Origin: Candidatus Sungbacteria bacterium RIFCSPHIGHO2_01_FULL_50_25
GTDB lineage: Bacteria; Patescibacteriota; Minisyncoccia; Sungbacterales; HO2-52-23
Assembly: GCA_001822215.1 (NCBI GenBank)
Contig: MHQD01000016.1
Location: forward strand, 1-11,980
Direction: 5' to 3'
DNA length: 11,980 nt
Shown: positions 1 through 6,609 of the stretch, piece after piece
Numbering within the stretch: the stretch's first letter is position 1
Layout of the letters: each line of letters starts with the position of its first letter
The notes under the pieces: model-generated
Seen by the model: the letters and a program-made list of their open reading frames with translations, nothing else
Databases searched by the model: none
What the model was told of the DNA's origin: nothing
Program-made: the position numbers and the translations under genes

Positions 1-2
1 CT

Positions 3-1385
3 CTTTGGGCCAGTGCGATGGAGCTTGCGGGGCTTGCGGTATTCGGCGGGTTTTTGACGCCGTATCTTGCGTCAAGCGGTGTCGCGAATGATTTCGGATT
101 TTTCGGGTATATCGCGATTTTGAACGTCGGTATTCTTGCGATCGCGCTATTCAAAAAATGGCACGAGCTTACGCTCCTTGCGTTTACCGGGACCGTTATC
201 AATTTCGCATCGTGGTACGGCGTCTATTACGAGTCGGAGAAGCTTTCGATCGCGCTTGTCGCGCTTACGATGTATTACATGACGTTCCTTTTGGCGGGGT
301 TTGCGGCAAATGCGGTGACGCGGAAAGTGTCAGCCCGCGCGGATCTTTTTGTCCTTTCGGTAAACGCCGCGTGGTTTTTCGGCTGGTGCTATTATCTCTT
401 GCGGCCCCAATATTCAGATTGGCTTGGATTTATCGCGGCGGGACTCGGCGCGGTCTATATCTTTTTTGCCTATGCGGCATCGGTCCTCAATCCGGAAGAT
501 AAAAACCATACGCTTCTTTTGGGCGCGATTGCGGTCGTATTTTTGACGATTGCAATACCGCTTCAGCTTGAACAAAACGTGATTACGATTGCCTGGGCTG
601 TTGAAGCCGCCGTTCTCCTCACCCTTGGATTTTTCATGAAAAATTCCGGGATGCGGATATTTGCCCTGGGAGTTTTTCTTCTTTCCGCGATCCGCGCCGT
701 CGCCTACGACAGTTCGGTGTCGTATGAGGCGTTCCTTCCCATATTCAACAAGCGGTTTTTCACCTACGCCATGGTGATTTTCTCCGCCACGATTATGGGA
801 TACCTCGCGCATATAAAGCGGGGAGAGCTTGAAGCGCGCGAGCGCGGGGCCGGGCCGTTTCTCTGGTCTGCGGCAAATATCCTTTTCCTTATTGCCGTGA
901 CATTAGAGATATTTACGTTTTACGACGTGCGGCTCCAGAGCGCGAGAGAAGAGATCGAGCGCGAACGGAGGAAAAACATTCCTGTCCAAAGCGAAACCTA
1001 TTCGGGATACGGCGATTATTATTCCCCGCAAAATCAATACGGCGGTTTCGGGACTGTCTATAATGACCCGTATGCGAATTACGACGCAAAATACCGCTCG
1101 CTCACAAACCAGCGAAACGCCGCGATCTCGGTGTTCTGGGCGCTCTATGCGATTATCTTGATGACGCTCGGCATGGTCATCCGGAATTCATATGTCAGGT
1201 GGGGGGCGTTGGCACTTTTCGGGCTTACGATTTTCAAAGTGTTCATCATTGATCTCGCGTCTTTGAGAACGCCCTACCGCATTATTTCTTTTACCGTCCT
1301 CGGGTTTATTCTTCTCGCGGCCTCGTATCTTTATTTTCGGTACCAAAAGTCGGTTGAAGGCCAGGGAGAGAACACCGCGCAATGA
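3..1385 (+). CDS. DUF2339 family multi-pass membrane protein, 5'-truncated
   Basis: This is the C-terminal part of a large integral membrane protein; the frame is open to the left edge, with codons LWASA before the first ATG at 18. That ATG is therefore probably internal. The visible ~460 residues are mostly hydrophobic helices, about 10-12 of them, with the GLAVFGGFLTPYL stretch typical of DUF2339 proteins. Between two helix blocks lies a soluble segment of about 70 residues (about 305-370 counted from the ATG at 18). It begins with a charged, Arg/Glu-rich helix and continues as a Tyr/Gly/Asn-rich low-complexity run. The molecular function of the family is unknown; it is usually annotated only as a predicted membrane protein. 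Its stop overlaps the start of the DUF3999-like gene by 4 bp (ATGA), so the two are translationally coupled. That pairing also occurs in other bacteria and supports both calls. Promoter and N-terminus lie outside the window. Confidence 0.85.
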   Translation, partial: LWASAMELAGLAVFGGFLTPYLASSGVANDFGFFGYIAILNVGILAIALFKKWHELTLLAFTGTVINFASWYGVYYESEKLSIALVALTMYYMTFLLAGFAANAVTRKVSARADLFVLSVNAAWFFGWCYYLLRPQYSDWLGFIAAGLGAVYIFFAYAASVLNPEDKNHTLLLGAIAVVFLTIAIPLQLEQNVITIAWAVEAAVLLTLGFFMKNSGMRIFALGVFLLSAIRAVAYDSSVSYEAFLPIFNKRFFTYAMVIFSATIMGYLAHIKRGELEARERGAGPFLWSAANILFLIAVTLEIFTFYDVRLQSAREEIERERRKNIPVQSETYSGYGDYYSPQNQYGGFGTVYNDPYANYDAKYRSLTNQRNAAISVFWALYAIILMTLGMVIRNSYVRWGALALFGLTIFKVFIIDLASLRTPYRIISFTVLGFILLAASYLYFRYQKSVEGQGENTAQ

Positions 1386-2671
1386 AAAAAGCGATTTTCG
1401 CAGTTTCACTTTTGCTTTTTCTCGCTGGTGCTGCGGCGCGCGCCGATTTTGATGCCCATTCATGGAAGAGCCGCGCGCGGATAACGGGCGGGCCGGTCGC
1501 GACCGAATATACGATCCTCCAGATGCCGGCCGAATTTTTCTCTCATTTAAAGCCCGATCTCTCGGATCTGCGCATCATAAATTCCGACGGGGAAGTGCCG
1601 TATGTGCTGGGAGTTGAGAAAGAGGCGATGTCTTCAAGCCGCGTGCCTGCGCGGATGTATAATCTTTCTTCTAGTGCGAACGGAACCGCGTTTATCGCGG
1701 ACCTCGGGCCCGGCGGCATGTTCCATAACGCGATTACGATTCAAGTTTCGTCAGAAAATTTCAGACGGGGAGTGACCATTGAAGGGTCTGACGACGAAAA
1801 ATCGTGGCGTACGCTCACGTCGGGCGGGCAGATTTTTGACTATACGGTTCGCGACATCAAATCCGTGAGCGTTCGAGATGCGGATGTCGCGTACCCCGAG
1901 GCGACGTTTCGATACCTTCGGGTGACGATTTCCGGCGGGTCTTTGATTGTACAGGGTGTCCAAGTGTTTCGCGAGATTTCGCTTGCCGCGCGCGAAACGG
2001 TCTATGAGCCCGCGATCTCTGTTTCAGAAAATAGCGAGGCACGGACAACTGATGCGGTGCTTGACATAGGAGCCGACGGCATTCCGCACCGGCGTGGGTC
2101 GCTCAAGACCGCGAGCGCAAATTTCAACCGGCCGATTGCGATTTACGATTCGAACAACAAATCGGACTGGCGGCTTTTGACGTACGGATACATTTATGAT
2201 ATCGAAACACCCGCGTTTACCGGGTCAAATCTCGGTTTTGCGTATCCCGAATCGAACCGCCGGTATCTTAAGATTTCCGTGTTAAACGGAGACGACCGTC
2301 CGATCTCTATCGACGGCGTCTCGCTTTACGGCGTTGTGAGGCGCGTTATTTTTTCATACGACCCCGCGAAAACGTATTATGCATATCTCGGGCGCTCTGA
2401 CGCGCGGCGTCCCCAGTATGATTTTGAGAAAATTTCCCAGTATCTTGATATTTCTTCGCTCGATCAGGTTTCAGCCGGGCGCGTCGAGGAAAACCCTGAA
2501 TACAAGGCGCCCGAAACGCAAAAGGCGCCCATCACCGAACGCTCGCCCTATGTCCTGCCCCTTGTGCTCGGCCTCGTTGTTGCGGTGCTTGCGTTTCTCC
2601 TTTTGCGCATTGTGTCTCGCGTAAAAGCGGCTCCGCCCTCGCCGCCGTCCTCGCCTCCCGCAGTTTCTTAG
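1382..2671 (+). CDS. DUF3999-like secreted, C-terminally anchored protein with duplicated beta-domain
   Basis: The protein has 429 residues. Residues 1-21 form a clear signal peptide ending in AAARA. One helix near 390-410 is followed by a Pro/Ser-rich tail, so most of the chain should lie outside the membrane with a single C-terminal anchor. The ectodomain holds two related segments, about 118-197 and 240-321. Each has the pattern N-F-x-R, then a Glu/Asp-Ser-x-x-x-x-x-W-R-x-L-T element, then AYPE, then R-Y-L-(R/K)-(V/I), which resembles discoidin-like jelly-roll modules. Length, layout and partnership with the DUF2339 gene fit DUF3999, a family of unknown function. A role in envelope binding, perhaps of glycans, is inference. 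The start is fixed by the 4-bp overlap with the upstream stop and by the signal peptide. The gene is likely cotranscribed with its neighbours on both sides. Confidence 0.8.
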   Translation: MKKAIFAVSLLLFLAGAAARADFDAHSWKSRARITGGPVATEYTILQMPAEFFSHLKPDLSDLRIINSDGEVPYVLGVEKEAMSSSRVPARMYNLSSSANGTAFIADLGPGGMFHNAITIQVSSENFRRGVTIEGSDDEKSWRTLTSGGQIFDYTVRDIKSVSVRDADVAYPEATFRYLRVTISGGSLIVQGVQVFREISLAARETVYEPAISVSENSEARTTDAVLDIGADGIPHRRGSLKTASANFNRPIAIYDSNNKSDWRLLTYGYIYDIETPAFTGSNLGFAYPESNRRYLKISVLNGDDRPISIDGVSLYGVVRRVIFSYDPAKTYYAYLGRSDARRPQYDFEKISQYLDISSLDQVSAGRVEENPEYKAPETQKAPITERSPYVLPLVLGLVVAVLAFLLLRIVSRVKAAPPSPPSSPPAVS

Positions 2672-2689
2672 CCGCGAGTCAAGCCGCAT

Positions 2690-3718
2690 ATGAAGCGCAT
2701 ATTTTTCTTCTCCTTATCGGGAATTGCTTTTTTCTTTCTTGGGTTTTTCGGGTGGGATTTTTTGCTCGGCGCGCTGCCGCAGGAGTCAGCTATTGTTTCT
2801 GCTCCCGATAGTTTTCTTGCCGTGCGCGAAGAAAGCGGCGAGGCGCGTGAAGTTGTGATGCTCTTTGTCGGAGATATCATGCTTTCCCGAGGCATCGAAT
2901 ATTACATGAAAAAAAAGAATGATTGGGTCTATCCGTTCCGGAGCGTTGGAGACATAATTCAAAGCGCAGATATCGCGGTTGGAAATCTTGAGGGGCCCAT
3001 TTCGGATAAGGGCGCGCGCGCCGGAAGCATCTATTCGTTTCGCGCGGATCCGCGCGCAGTCGAAGGTCTCGCGTTTGCGGGGTTTGACGTTTTATCGGTT
3101 GCGAATAATCACATTTGGGATTACGGCAGTGAGGCGTTTCTTGATACGCTTCGGATTTTAAATGAAAATGGAATTTTGTATGCGGGCGGGGGAAGGGATT
3201 ATGCCGAGGCGCACGCTCCGGCGATGAAAGAAACAAACGGTATCACATTCGCATTCCTCTCATATACCGATTTGGTTCCTGTTTCGGTTGCGACAGAAGC
3301 ATCTTCTCCGGCAGTCGCATTTGCCCAAAAAGAAATAATCATCCGCGACATAGAGAGTGCGAAAGAACGCGCAGATATTGTTGTGGCGCTTTTTCATTGG
3401 GGTGTTGAATATGCGCCGCGCCATAATGCGCTTCAGGAAGATTTGGCGCACGCCGCGATAGATGCAGGAGCAAAGCTCATCATTGGGCACCATCCGCATG
3501 TTGTTCAAGATACGGAAGAATACGGCGGGGGATTTATCGCATATAGTCTCGGCAATTTTATCTTTGACCAGAATTTTTCGGAAGAAACAAGCCGCGGCCT
3601 TATGCTTCGCGTAGTAGCGCGCGGGAGCGCCGTTGAATCAATCGAAGAACTTCCCGTTTCATTCACTCATGAATTCGAGCCGGTTCTCGAGCATACGGCT
3701 CCGCAGGATGATTTTTAA
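2690..3718 (+). CDS. CapA family (PGA_cap) metallophosphatase-like protein
   Basis: This 342-residue protein belongs to the CapA/PgsA-type family, which shares the calcineurin-like metallophosphatase fold and is linked to poly-gamma-glutamate capsule synthesis in bacilli. An N-terminal hydrophobic anchor (about 4-30) has no lipobox cysteine. Conserved blocks appear in order: VGDIMLSRG (D62), GNLEGP (near 99), ANNHIWDYG (N140, H141), HWGVEY (H236, E240), GHHPHV (H267, H268, H270) and SLGNFIFD. These are the metal-ligand and active-site blocks of the family, and all look intact. No capB- or capC-like ligase gene is nearby, so capsule synthesis is not supported. A general extracytoplasmic phosphoesterase-like role is equally possible. 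The gene begins 18 bp after the DUF3999-like gene, probably in the same operon, without an obvious Shine-Dalgarno. No hairpin follows before the metK promoter. Confidence 0.92.
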   Translation: MKRIFFFSLSGIAFFFLGFFGWDFLLGALPQESAIVSAPDSFLAVREESGEAREVVMLFVGDIMLSRGIEYYMKKKNDWVYPFRSVGDIIQSADIAVGNLEGPISDKGARAGSIYSFRADPRAVEGLAFAGFDVLSVANNHIWDYGSEAFLDTLRILNENGILYAGGGRDYAEAHAPAMKETNGITFAFLSYTDLVPVSVATEASSPAVAFAQKEIIIRDIESAKERADIVVALFHWGVEYAPRHNALQEDLAHAAIDAGAKLIIGHHPHVVQDTEEYGGGFIAYSLGNFIFDQNFSEETSRGLMLRVVARGSAVESIEELPVSFTHEFEPVLEHTAPQDDF

Positions 3719-3733
3719 GTTGTGGAAAAGCGT

Positions 3734-3762
3734 TTGCGCGATTCCTTGCGGTTTGATATAAT
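3734..3762 (+). promoter_or_regulatory. sigma70-type promoter of the riboswitch-metK transcript
   Basis: A perfect -10 TATAAT lies at 3757-3762. A -35-like TTGCGC lies at 3734-3739, separated by exactly 17 bp. Transcription would start near 3769, about 15 nt before the riboswitch P1 helix. It lies directly after the CapA stop, so it separates the metK unit from the upstream operon. Confidence 0.8.
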
Positions 3763-3783
3763 CGGGAATACAACTTCATACGA

Positions 3784-3919
3784 ATTATCAAGAGCGCGGC
3801 GAGATCCCCACCAAAAAAGAAATTTGATGGGGGCGCGAGTACCGACTCGATGACCCGCCGGCAACCGCCAAAAAGTATTTTGGAAAGGTGCCACCTTCGG
3901 CCCGCAAGGGAAAGATAAT
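3784..3919 (+). ncRNA. SAM riboswitch, SAM-I clan (S-box-like, atypical)
   Basis: This 5' leader element of metK should bind S-adenosylmethionine. P1 is ATTATC (3784-3789) pairing perfectly with GATAAT (3914-3919). SAM-I signature pieces follow in order: ATCAAGAG after P1, GATGA (3849-3853) of the kink-turn, GGCAACC (3860-3866), AAGGTGCCA (3885-3893) and GAAAGATAA at the 3' end. P3 is CCAAAA/TTTTGG (3868-3873/3878-3883) and P4 is CCTT/AAGG (3894-3897/3906-3909). The usual GAGGGA-type P2 strand is replaced. Instead there is an extra hairpin at 3806-3832 and a CGAG/CTCG hairpin (3836-3839/3846-3849). The element is therefore longer, at about 136 nt, than a standard S-box. Rfam SAM-I or the SAM-I/IV variant are both possible class names. 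Position directly before metK supports the SAM ligand strongly. Confidence 0.88.
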
Positions 3920-3951
3920 GGTTTGACTCTTTCTTTGCGAGAGAGTTTTTT
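3908..3951 (+). terminator. Riboswitch expression platform: intrinsic terminator with overlapping antiterminator
   Basis: The terminator stem ACTCTTTC (3926-3933) pairs with GAGAGAGT (3939-3946) across a 5-nt loop, with one G-U pair, and runs into six Ts (3946-3951). An alternative stem pairs GAAAGA (3910-3915) with TCTTTC (3928-3933). It uses both the first bases of the P1 3' strand and the terminator 5' arm. The two folds are mutually exclusive. SAM-stabilised P1 would free the terminator arm and switch metK off; low SAM would favour the antiterminator. This is the usual S-box transcriptional logic, read here from base pairing only. Confidence 0.8.
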
Positions 3952-3977
3952 ATTACAAATAACATTTTTCCAGTTCC

Positions 3978-5015
3978 ATGTATCATTCATCAACATACAC
4001 AGTCGAAAGCGTAACGTCAGGGCATCCGGACAAAGTATGCGACCAGATTTCAGATGCGATTCTTGACGCGTGCCTCGCCCAAGATCCGCATTCGCGCGTC
4101 GCGGTCGAAACATTCGGGAGCCATAATCTTTTGGTTGTTGGCGGTGAAGTGACGACGAGCGCTACGGTCGATTATGAAAAAATTGCGCGGGATGTGTATC
4201 GCGCGATCGGCTATCCGGACGATTTGAAAATCGTGACGCATATTGTCACGCAATCTCCCGATATCGCCCAAGGTGTTGATACGGGCGGCGCCGGAGACCA
4301 GGGGATTATGTATGGATACGCGACCGATGAAACGCCGGAATTAATGCCCAAAGCGGTCCTCGAGGTTCACCGGCTCGCTGAAGGCCTTGAGAAGTTGCGG
4401 AGGTCCGGAAAATTTCCATGGATAAAGCCAGACGGAAAAACGCAGATTACTGCTGCAAACGGCTCCACTCGGTCGGTTCTCGTGAGCGTCCAGCACGATG
4501 AGAATATTGATAATGCGTCTATTCGGAATCTGCTTATCGAAAATCTTATTGCCCCTATTATCGGCGACCTTTCCGGAATCGAGATTCTTGTAAACCCGAC
4601 AGGGAAATTCGTCCAAGGAGGTTTTACTGCTGACACCGGACTTACCGGAAGAAAAATAATGGTTGATACGTATTGCGGTCTTGCGCCGCACGGCGGAGGC
4701 GCGTTTTCCGGCAAAGACCCGACAAAAGTGGACCGCTCGGCCGCGTATATGGCGCGACTTGCCGCAAAAAACATTGTGCGGGCGGGTAGCGCAAAAAAAT
4801 GTCTTGTGTCGGTTGCCTATGCGATCGGAAGGGCAGAGCCACTTATGATTGAGGCGGTTGATGAGGGCGGGCGCGACATAACGCATCATGCAAAACAGTT
4901 TGATTTCCGGCCCGCGGCGATTATCGAGCGATTGGGGCTCCGACAGCCGATCTACCAGAAGACCGCGGCATACGGCCACTTCGGCCGCCCCGGGTTTCCA
5001 TGGGAAGAGGTGTAG
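3978..5015 (+). CDS. metK: S-adenosylmethionine synthase (methionine adenosyltransferase)
   Basis: MetK makes S-adenosylmethionine from ATP and methionine in the cytosol, as a dimer or tetramer needing Mg2+ and K+. Family motifs are all visible: SGHPDKVCDQISDAILD (H16, D18, K19), GGEVTTSA (55-62), GAGDQGIMYGYATDET (from 104), INPTG-like VNPTGKFV, GLTGRKIMVDTYCG, HGGGAFSGKDPTKVDRSAAY (from H238, with the GKD loop at 245-247) and TAAYGHFGR near the C-terminus. With 345 residues it is about 40 shorter than the 384-residue E. coli enzyme. The losses are short loops (before QSPDI, before GAGDQG) and the C-terminal tail after FPWE, not catalytic blocks. It is controlled by its own SAM riboswitch leader. 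The start ATG lacks a clear Shine-Dalgarno but matches the conserved N-terminus. Confidence 0.97.
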   Translation: MYHSSTYTVESVTSGHPDKVCDQISDAILDACLAQDPHSRVAVETFGSHNLLVVGGEVTTSATVDYEKIARDVYRAIGYPDDLKIVTHIVTQSPDIAQGVDTGGAGDQGIMYGYATDETPELMPKAVLEVHRLAEGLEKLRRSGKFPWIKPDGKTQITAANGSTRSVLVSVQHDENIDNASIRNLLIENLIAPIIGDLSGIEILVNPTGKFVQGGFTADTGLTGRKIMVDTYCGLAPHGGGAFSGKDPTKVDRSAAYMARLAAKNIVRAGSAKKCLVSVAYAIGRAEPLMIEAVDEGGRDITHHAKQFDFRPAAIIERLGLRQPIYQKTAAYGHFGRPGFPWEEV

Positions 5016-5035
5016 AGTCTGCTGCGTCTTCGGGC

Positions 5036-5041
5036 TATAGT
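5036..5041 (+). promoter_or_regulatory. Candidate -10 element (TATAGT) upstream of the PIG-L gene
   Basis: TATAGT lies 6 bp before the ATG at 5048, so a start site at normal spacing would fall on or next to that ATG and give a leaderless mRNA. The -35 region (TAGAGT at 5013-5018, over the metK stop) matches the consensus at only three of six positions. This is a weak call; cotranscription from the metK promoter is at least as likely. Confidence 0.25.
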
Positions 5042-5047
5042 AGTGGT

Positions 5048-5809
5048 ATGGTGAATCTGCCGCGCATGAAAGGCGCGAAAATAAAAAAGCGGCTGGCGCT
5101 CGCGGCGATATTTGCGCATCCGGACGACGAAGCGTTCGGTCCGGGCGGAACGCTCGCAAGGTTTGCGAAGAAAAATGACGTATATATTTTATGCGCGACA
5201 AAGGGGCAAGCCGGAAAAGATTCGCGGAGCGCACAGAAGCGGACGCTGGGCGATGTACGCGCGGACGAACTTCGGAGGTCCGCAAAAATCCTCGGCGTAA
5301 AAAAGGTATTTTTCCTCGACTATGAGGACGGAATGCTTTCTAATTCGATCTACCATGAGCTTGCGGGAAGAATCGCGCGCATTCTCAAAAAGATTACGCC
5401 CGAGATTATTCTCACGTTTGAGCCGCGCGGAATCTCGGGACATATCGATCACATTGCGGTTTCAATGATAAGCTCATTTGTCTATGAACGGATGCGCGGC
5501 GCAGAGGTGATTTTATATCACTGCATCACGAAAGAACGCGCAGAGGCACAAAAGAAAGGCTATTTTATTTATATTCCTCCGGGATACCGAAGAGACGAAA
5601 TTGACCTTGTGGTGCACACAAAAGATGTGTGGGATGTCAAAGTAAGAGCGATGAGGGAGCATACATCGCAAGCGCACGATATTTTACGGATTCTCAAACG
5701 CGCGGAGAAATTTCCTAAAGAAGAATATTTTCTTCTTCGGGCAAAACACGATACAAAAAAGTGGCTTCATAAGTTGCGTACTATCCTTGATGGCAAAAAA
5801 CAAAAATAG
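5048..5809 (+). CDS. PIG-L / LmbE family N-acetylglucosaminyl deacetylase-like protein
   Basis: This is a probable Zn-dependent deacetylase of the PIG-L family, whose members remove acetyl from N-acetylglucosamine conjugates such as GlcNAc-PI, bacillithiol and mycothiol precursors, or antibiotics. Counting from the chosen ATG (253 residues), the zinc motif AHPDDEAFGPGG is at 23-34 (H24, D26, D27), and the second motif GHIDH has H132 and H135. These are the expected metal ligands and catalytic Asp. No signal peptide is seen. The frame is open upstream to an ATG at 5000 inside metK, but those 16 residues do not resemble the family. The ATGs at 5048 and 5066 are better starts. Substrate is unknown; no thiol-biosynthesis gene is nearby. 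The 3' end overlaps the TfoX-like gene by 20 bp. Confidence 0.9.
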   Translation: MVNLPRMKGAKIKKRLALAAIFAHPDDEAFGPGGTLARFAKKNDVYILCATKGQAGKDSRSAQKRTLGDVRADELRRSAKILGVKKVFFLDYEDGMLSNSIYHELAGRIARILKKITPEIILTFEPRGISGHIDHIAVSMISSFVYERMRGAEVILYHCITKERAEAQKKGYFIYIPPGYRRDEIDLVVHTKDVWDVKVRAMREHTSQAHDILRILKRAEKFPKEEYFLLRAKHDTKKWLHKLRTILDGKKQK

Positions 5810-6152
5810 GGATTTTCACGAATATATAATGGGGGATGTGTTCTCCGGGATGTCGGGTGTGACGTCGCGCGCGATGTTCGGCGGCTATGGCATCTACAAA
5901 GACGGAAAAATTTTTGCGATTATCGTAGAGGAAAAATTGTATTTCAAAGCGGGGAATTCGAATAAGGCGGAGTATGAGCGCGCGGGTTCAGAGCCGTTTC
6001 GCTATACCGTGCCGAACGGAAAGGTTTTTGAAATGGCCTATTGGGAGCTTCCGGCGGATATCTTGGAAGATCGCGACGAGTTGCCGCGCTGGATGGAAAA
6101 GTCGCTTGCCGTCAACGCGGAAAAGAAAGAAACAAAAGGGAAGAAAAAATGA
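5790..6152 (+). CDS. TfoX N-terminal domain protein
   Basis: The 120-residue protein is almost entirely one TfoX_N domain. It shows the hallmark SRAMFGGYGIYKDGKIFAII near 28-47, followed by KLYFKA, the AGSEPF-Y block and MAYWELPADILEDRDEL. TfoX/Sxy in gammaproteobacteria activates competence genes together with CRP. Stand-alone TfoX_N proteins without the C-terminal domain are widespread and their function is unknown, so a competence role should not be assumed. The C-terminal tail is Lys/Glu-rich. The start ATG at 5790 lies inside the 3' end of the PIG-L gene (20 bp overlap), with a TTG just before it as an alternative. Its stop overlaps the next start as ATGA, so these genes are probably translationally coupled. 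Confidence 0.9.
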   Translation: MAKNKNRDFHEYIMGDVFSGMSGVTSRAMFGGYGIYKDGKIFAIIVEEKLYFKAGNSNKAEYERAGSEPFRYTVPNGKVFEMAYWELPADILEDRDELPRWMEKSLAVNAEKKETKGKKK

Positions 6153-6553
6153 TTCAGCTTTCTCTGGAAGATTTTGAGCGTGTTGTCGAGGAGGGGATTC
6201 AGCGAATTCCTGAGAAGTTTTTGAAGCTTCTGGACAATGTTGACGTTGTTGTTGAAGACGAGCCGACGTCTCACGAGCGGCGGAAGATGCAGATGCGCCC
6301 CAATATGACGCTCTTCGGGCTCTATGAGGGAGTCCCTCGGACAAAGCGGGGAGCGCATTACGCCTGGGTGCTGCCGGATAAGATTACGATATTCAAGCGG
6401 CCGATTGAGGACGCCGCGCGCGATATGGAGGAATTAAGGAAAATGGTCCGGGATACGGTGTGGCACGAATTTGCGCATCATTTCGGCATAGAGGAGCGGC
6501 GCGTCCGCGCAATCGAGGCGGTGAAGAGGAAGAAGGCAGGCGGTGGAAATTAG
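6149..6553 (+). CDS. Zinicin-like metallopeptidase family protein (HExxH)
   Basis: The 134-residue protein carries the zinc-peptidase motif HEFAHHFG (HExxH) near residues 109-116. Before it come a conserved LFGLYEGVP block, the ITIFKRPIE strand and the TVWHE helix, an arrangement characteristic of the possibly metallo-peptidase/zinicin-like family (formerly DUF1025). The two histidines and Glu are present; the third zinc ligand cannot be assigned by eye. No signal peptide is visible, so it is probably cytosolic. The family is enzymatically poorly characterised. I place the start at 6149, where ATGA overlaps the TfoX-like stop and a GGG-AAG purine stretch lies just upstream. The frame also runs open upstream to 6041, but those residues are a shadow of the TfoX gene. 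The C-terminus is a basic Lys/Arg helix ending GGGN. Confidence 0.88.
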   Translation: MIQLSLEDFERVVEEGIQRIPEKFLKLLDNVDVVVEDEPTSHERRKMQMRPNMTLFGLYEGVPRTKRGAHYAWVLPDKITIFKRPIEDAARDMEELRKMVRDTVWHEFAHHFGIEERRVRAIEAVKRKKAGGGN

Positions 6554-6556
6554 CGC

Positions 6557-6584
6557 TTGACACTTTATCTTTTTGGTATAGATT
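6557..6584 (+). promoter_or_regulatory. Promoter of the His-rich secreted protein gene
   Basis: A consensus -35 TTGACA is at 6557-6562, directly after the peptidase stop. The best -10 is TAGATT at 6579-6584 with a 16-bp spacer; the overlapping TATAGA at 6577-6582 looks better as a hexamer but leaves only 14 bp. Together with the terminator at 6929 this defines a single-gene transcript. Confidence 0.65.
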
Positions 6585-6598
6585 TGCGGTAGTACATC

Positions 6599-6605
6599 GG
6601 GAGGG
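6599..6605 (+). promoter_or_regulatory. Shine-Dalgarno GGGAGGG deciding the start at 6610
   Basis: GGGAGGG lies 4 nt before the ATG at 6610. The same frame is open upstream to 6460 inside the peptidase gene, but this site, the promoter between them and the signal peptide that begins at 6610 all select the later ATG. Confidence 0.75.
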
Positions 6606-6609
6606 TTCC

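Noticed and set aside
158..502. Open frame inside the DUF2339 gene
   Set aside because: Arg/Cys-rich translation without domain features; the overlapping membrane protein frame explains the region.
2690..3718. Poly-gamma-glutamate capsule locus
   Set aside because: Only the CapA-type protein is present; no CapB ligase or CapC-like membrane gene is adjacent, so a capsule is not supported.
4341..5285. Long open frame of 314 codons on the - strand
   Set aside because: It lies opposite metK and the PIG-L gene, both of which have full family motifs. Its translation is Arg/Ser/Pro-rich with no recognisable domain.
6041..6148. Upstream extension of the zinicin-like frame
   Set aside because: These codons overlap the TfoX domain gene. 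The family-like protein starts at 6149, where the ATGA overlap sits.
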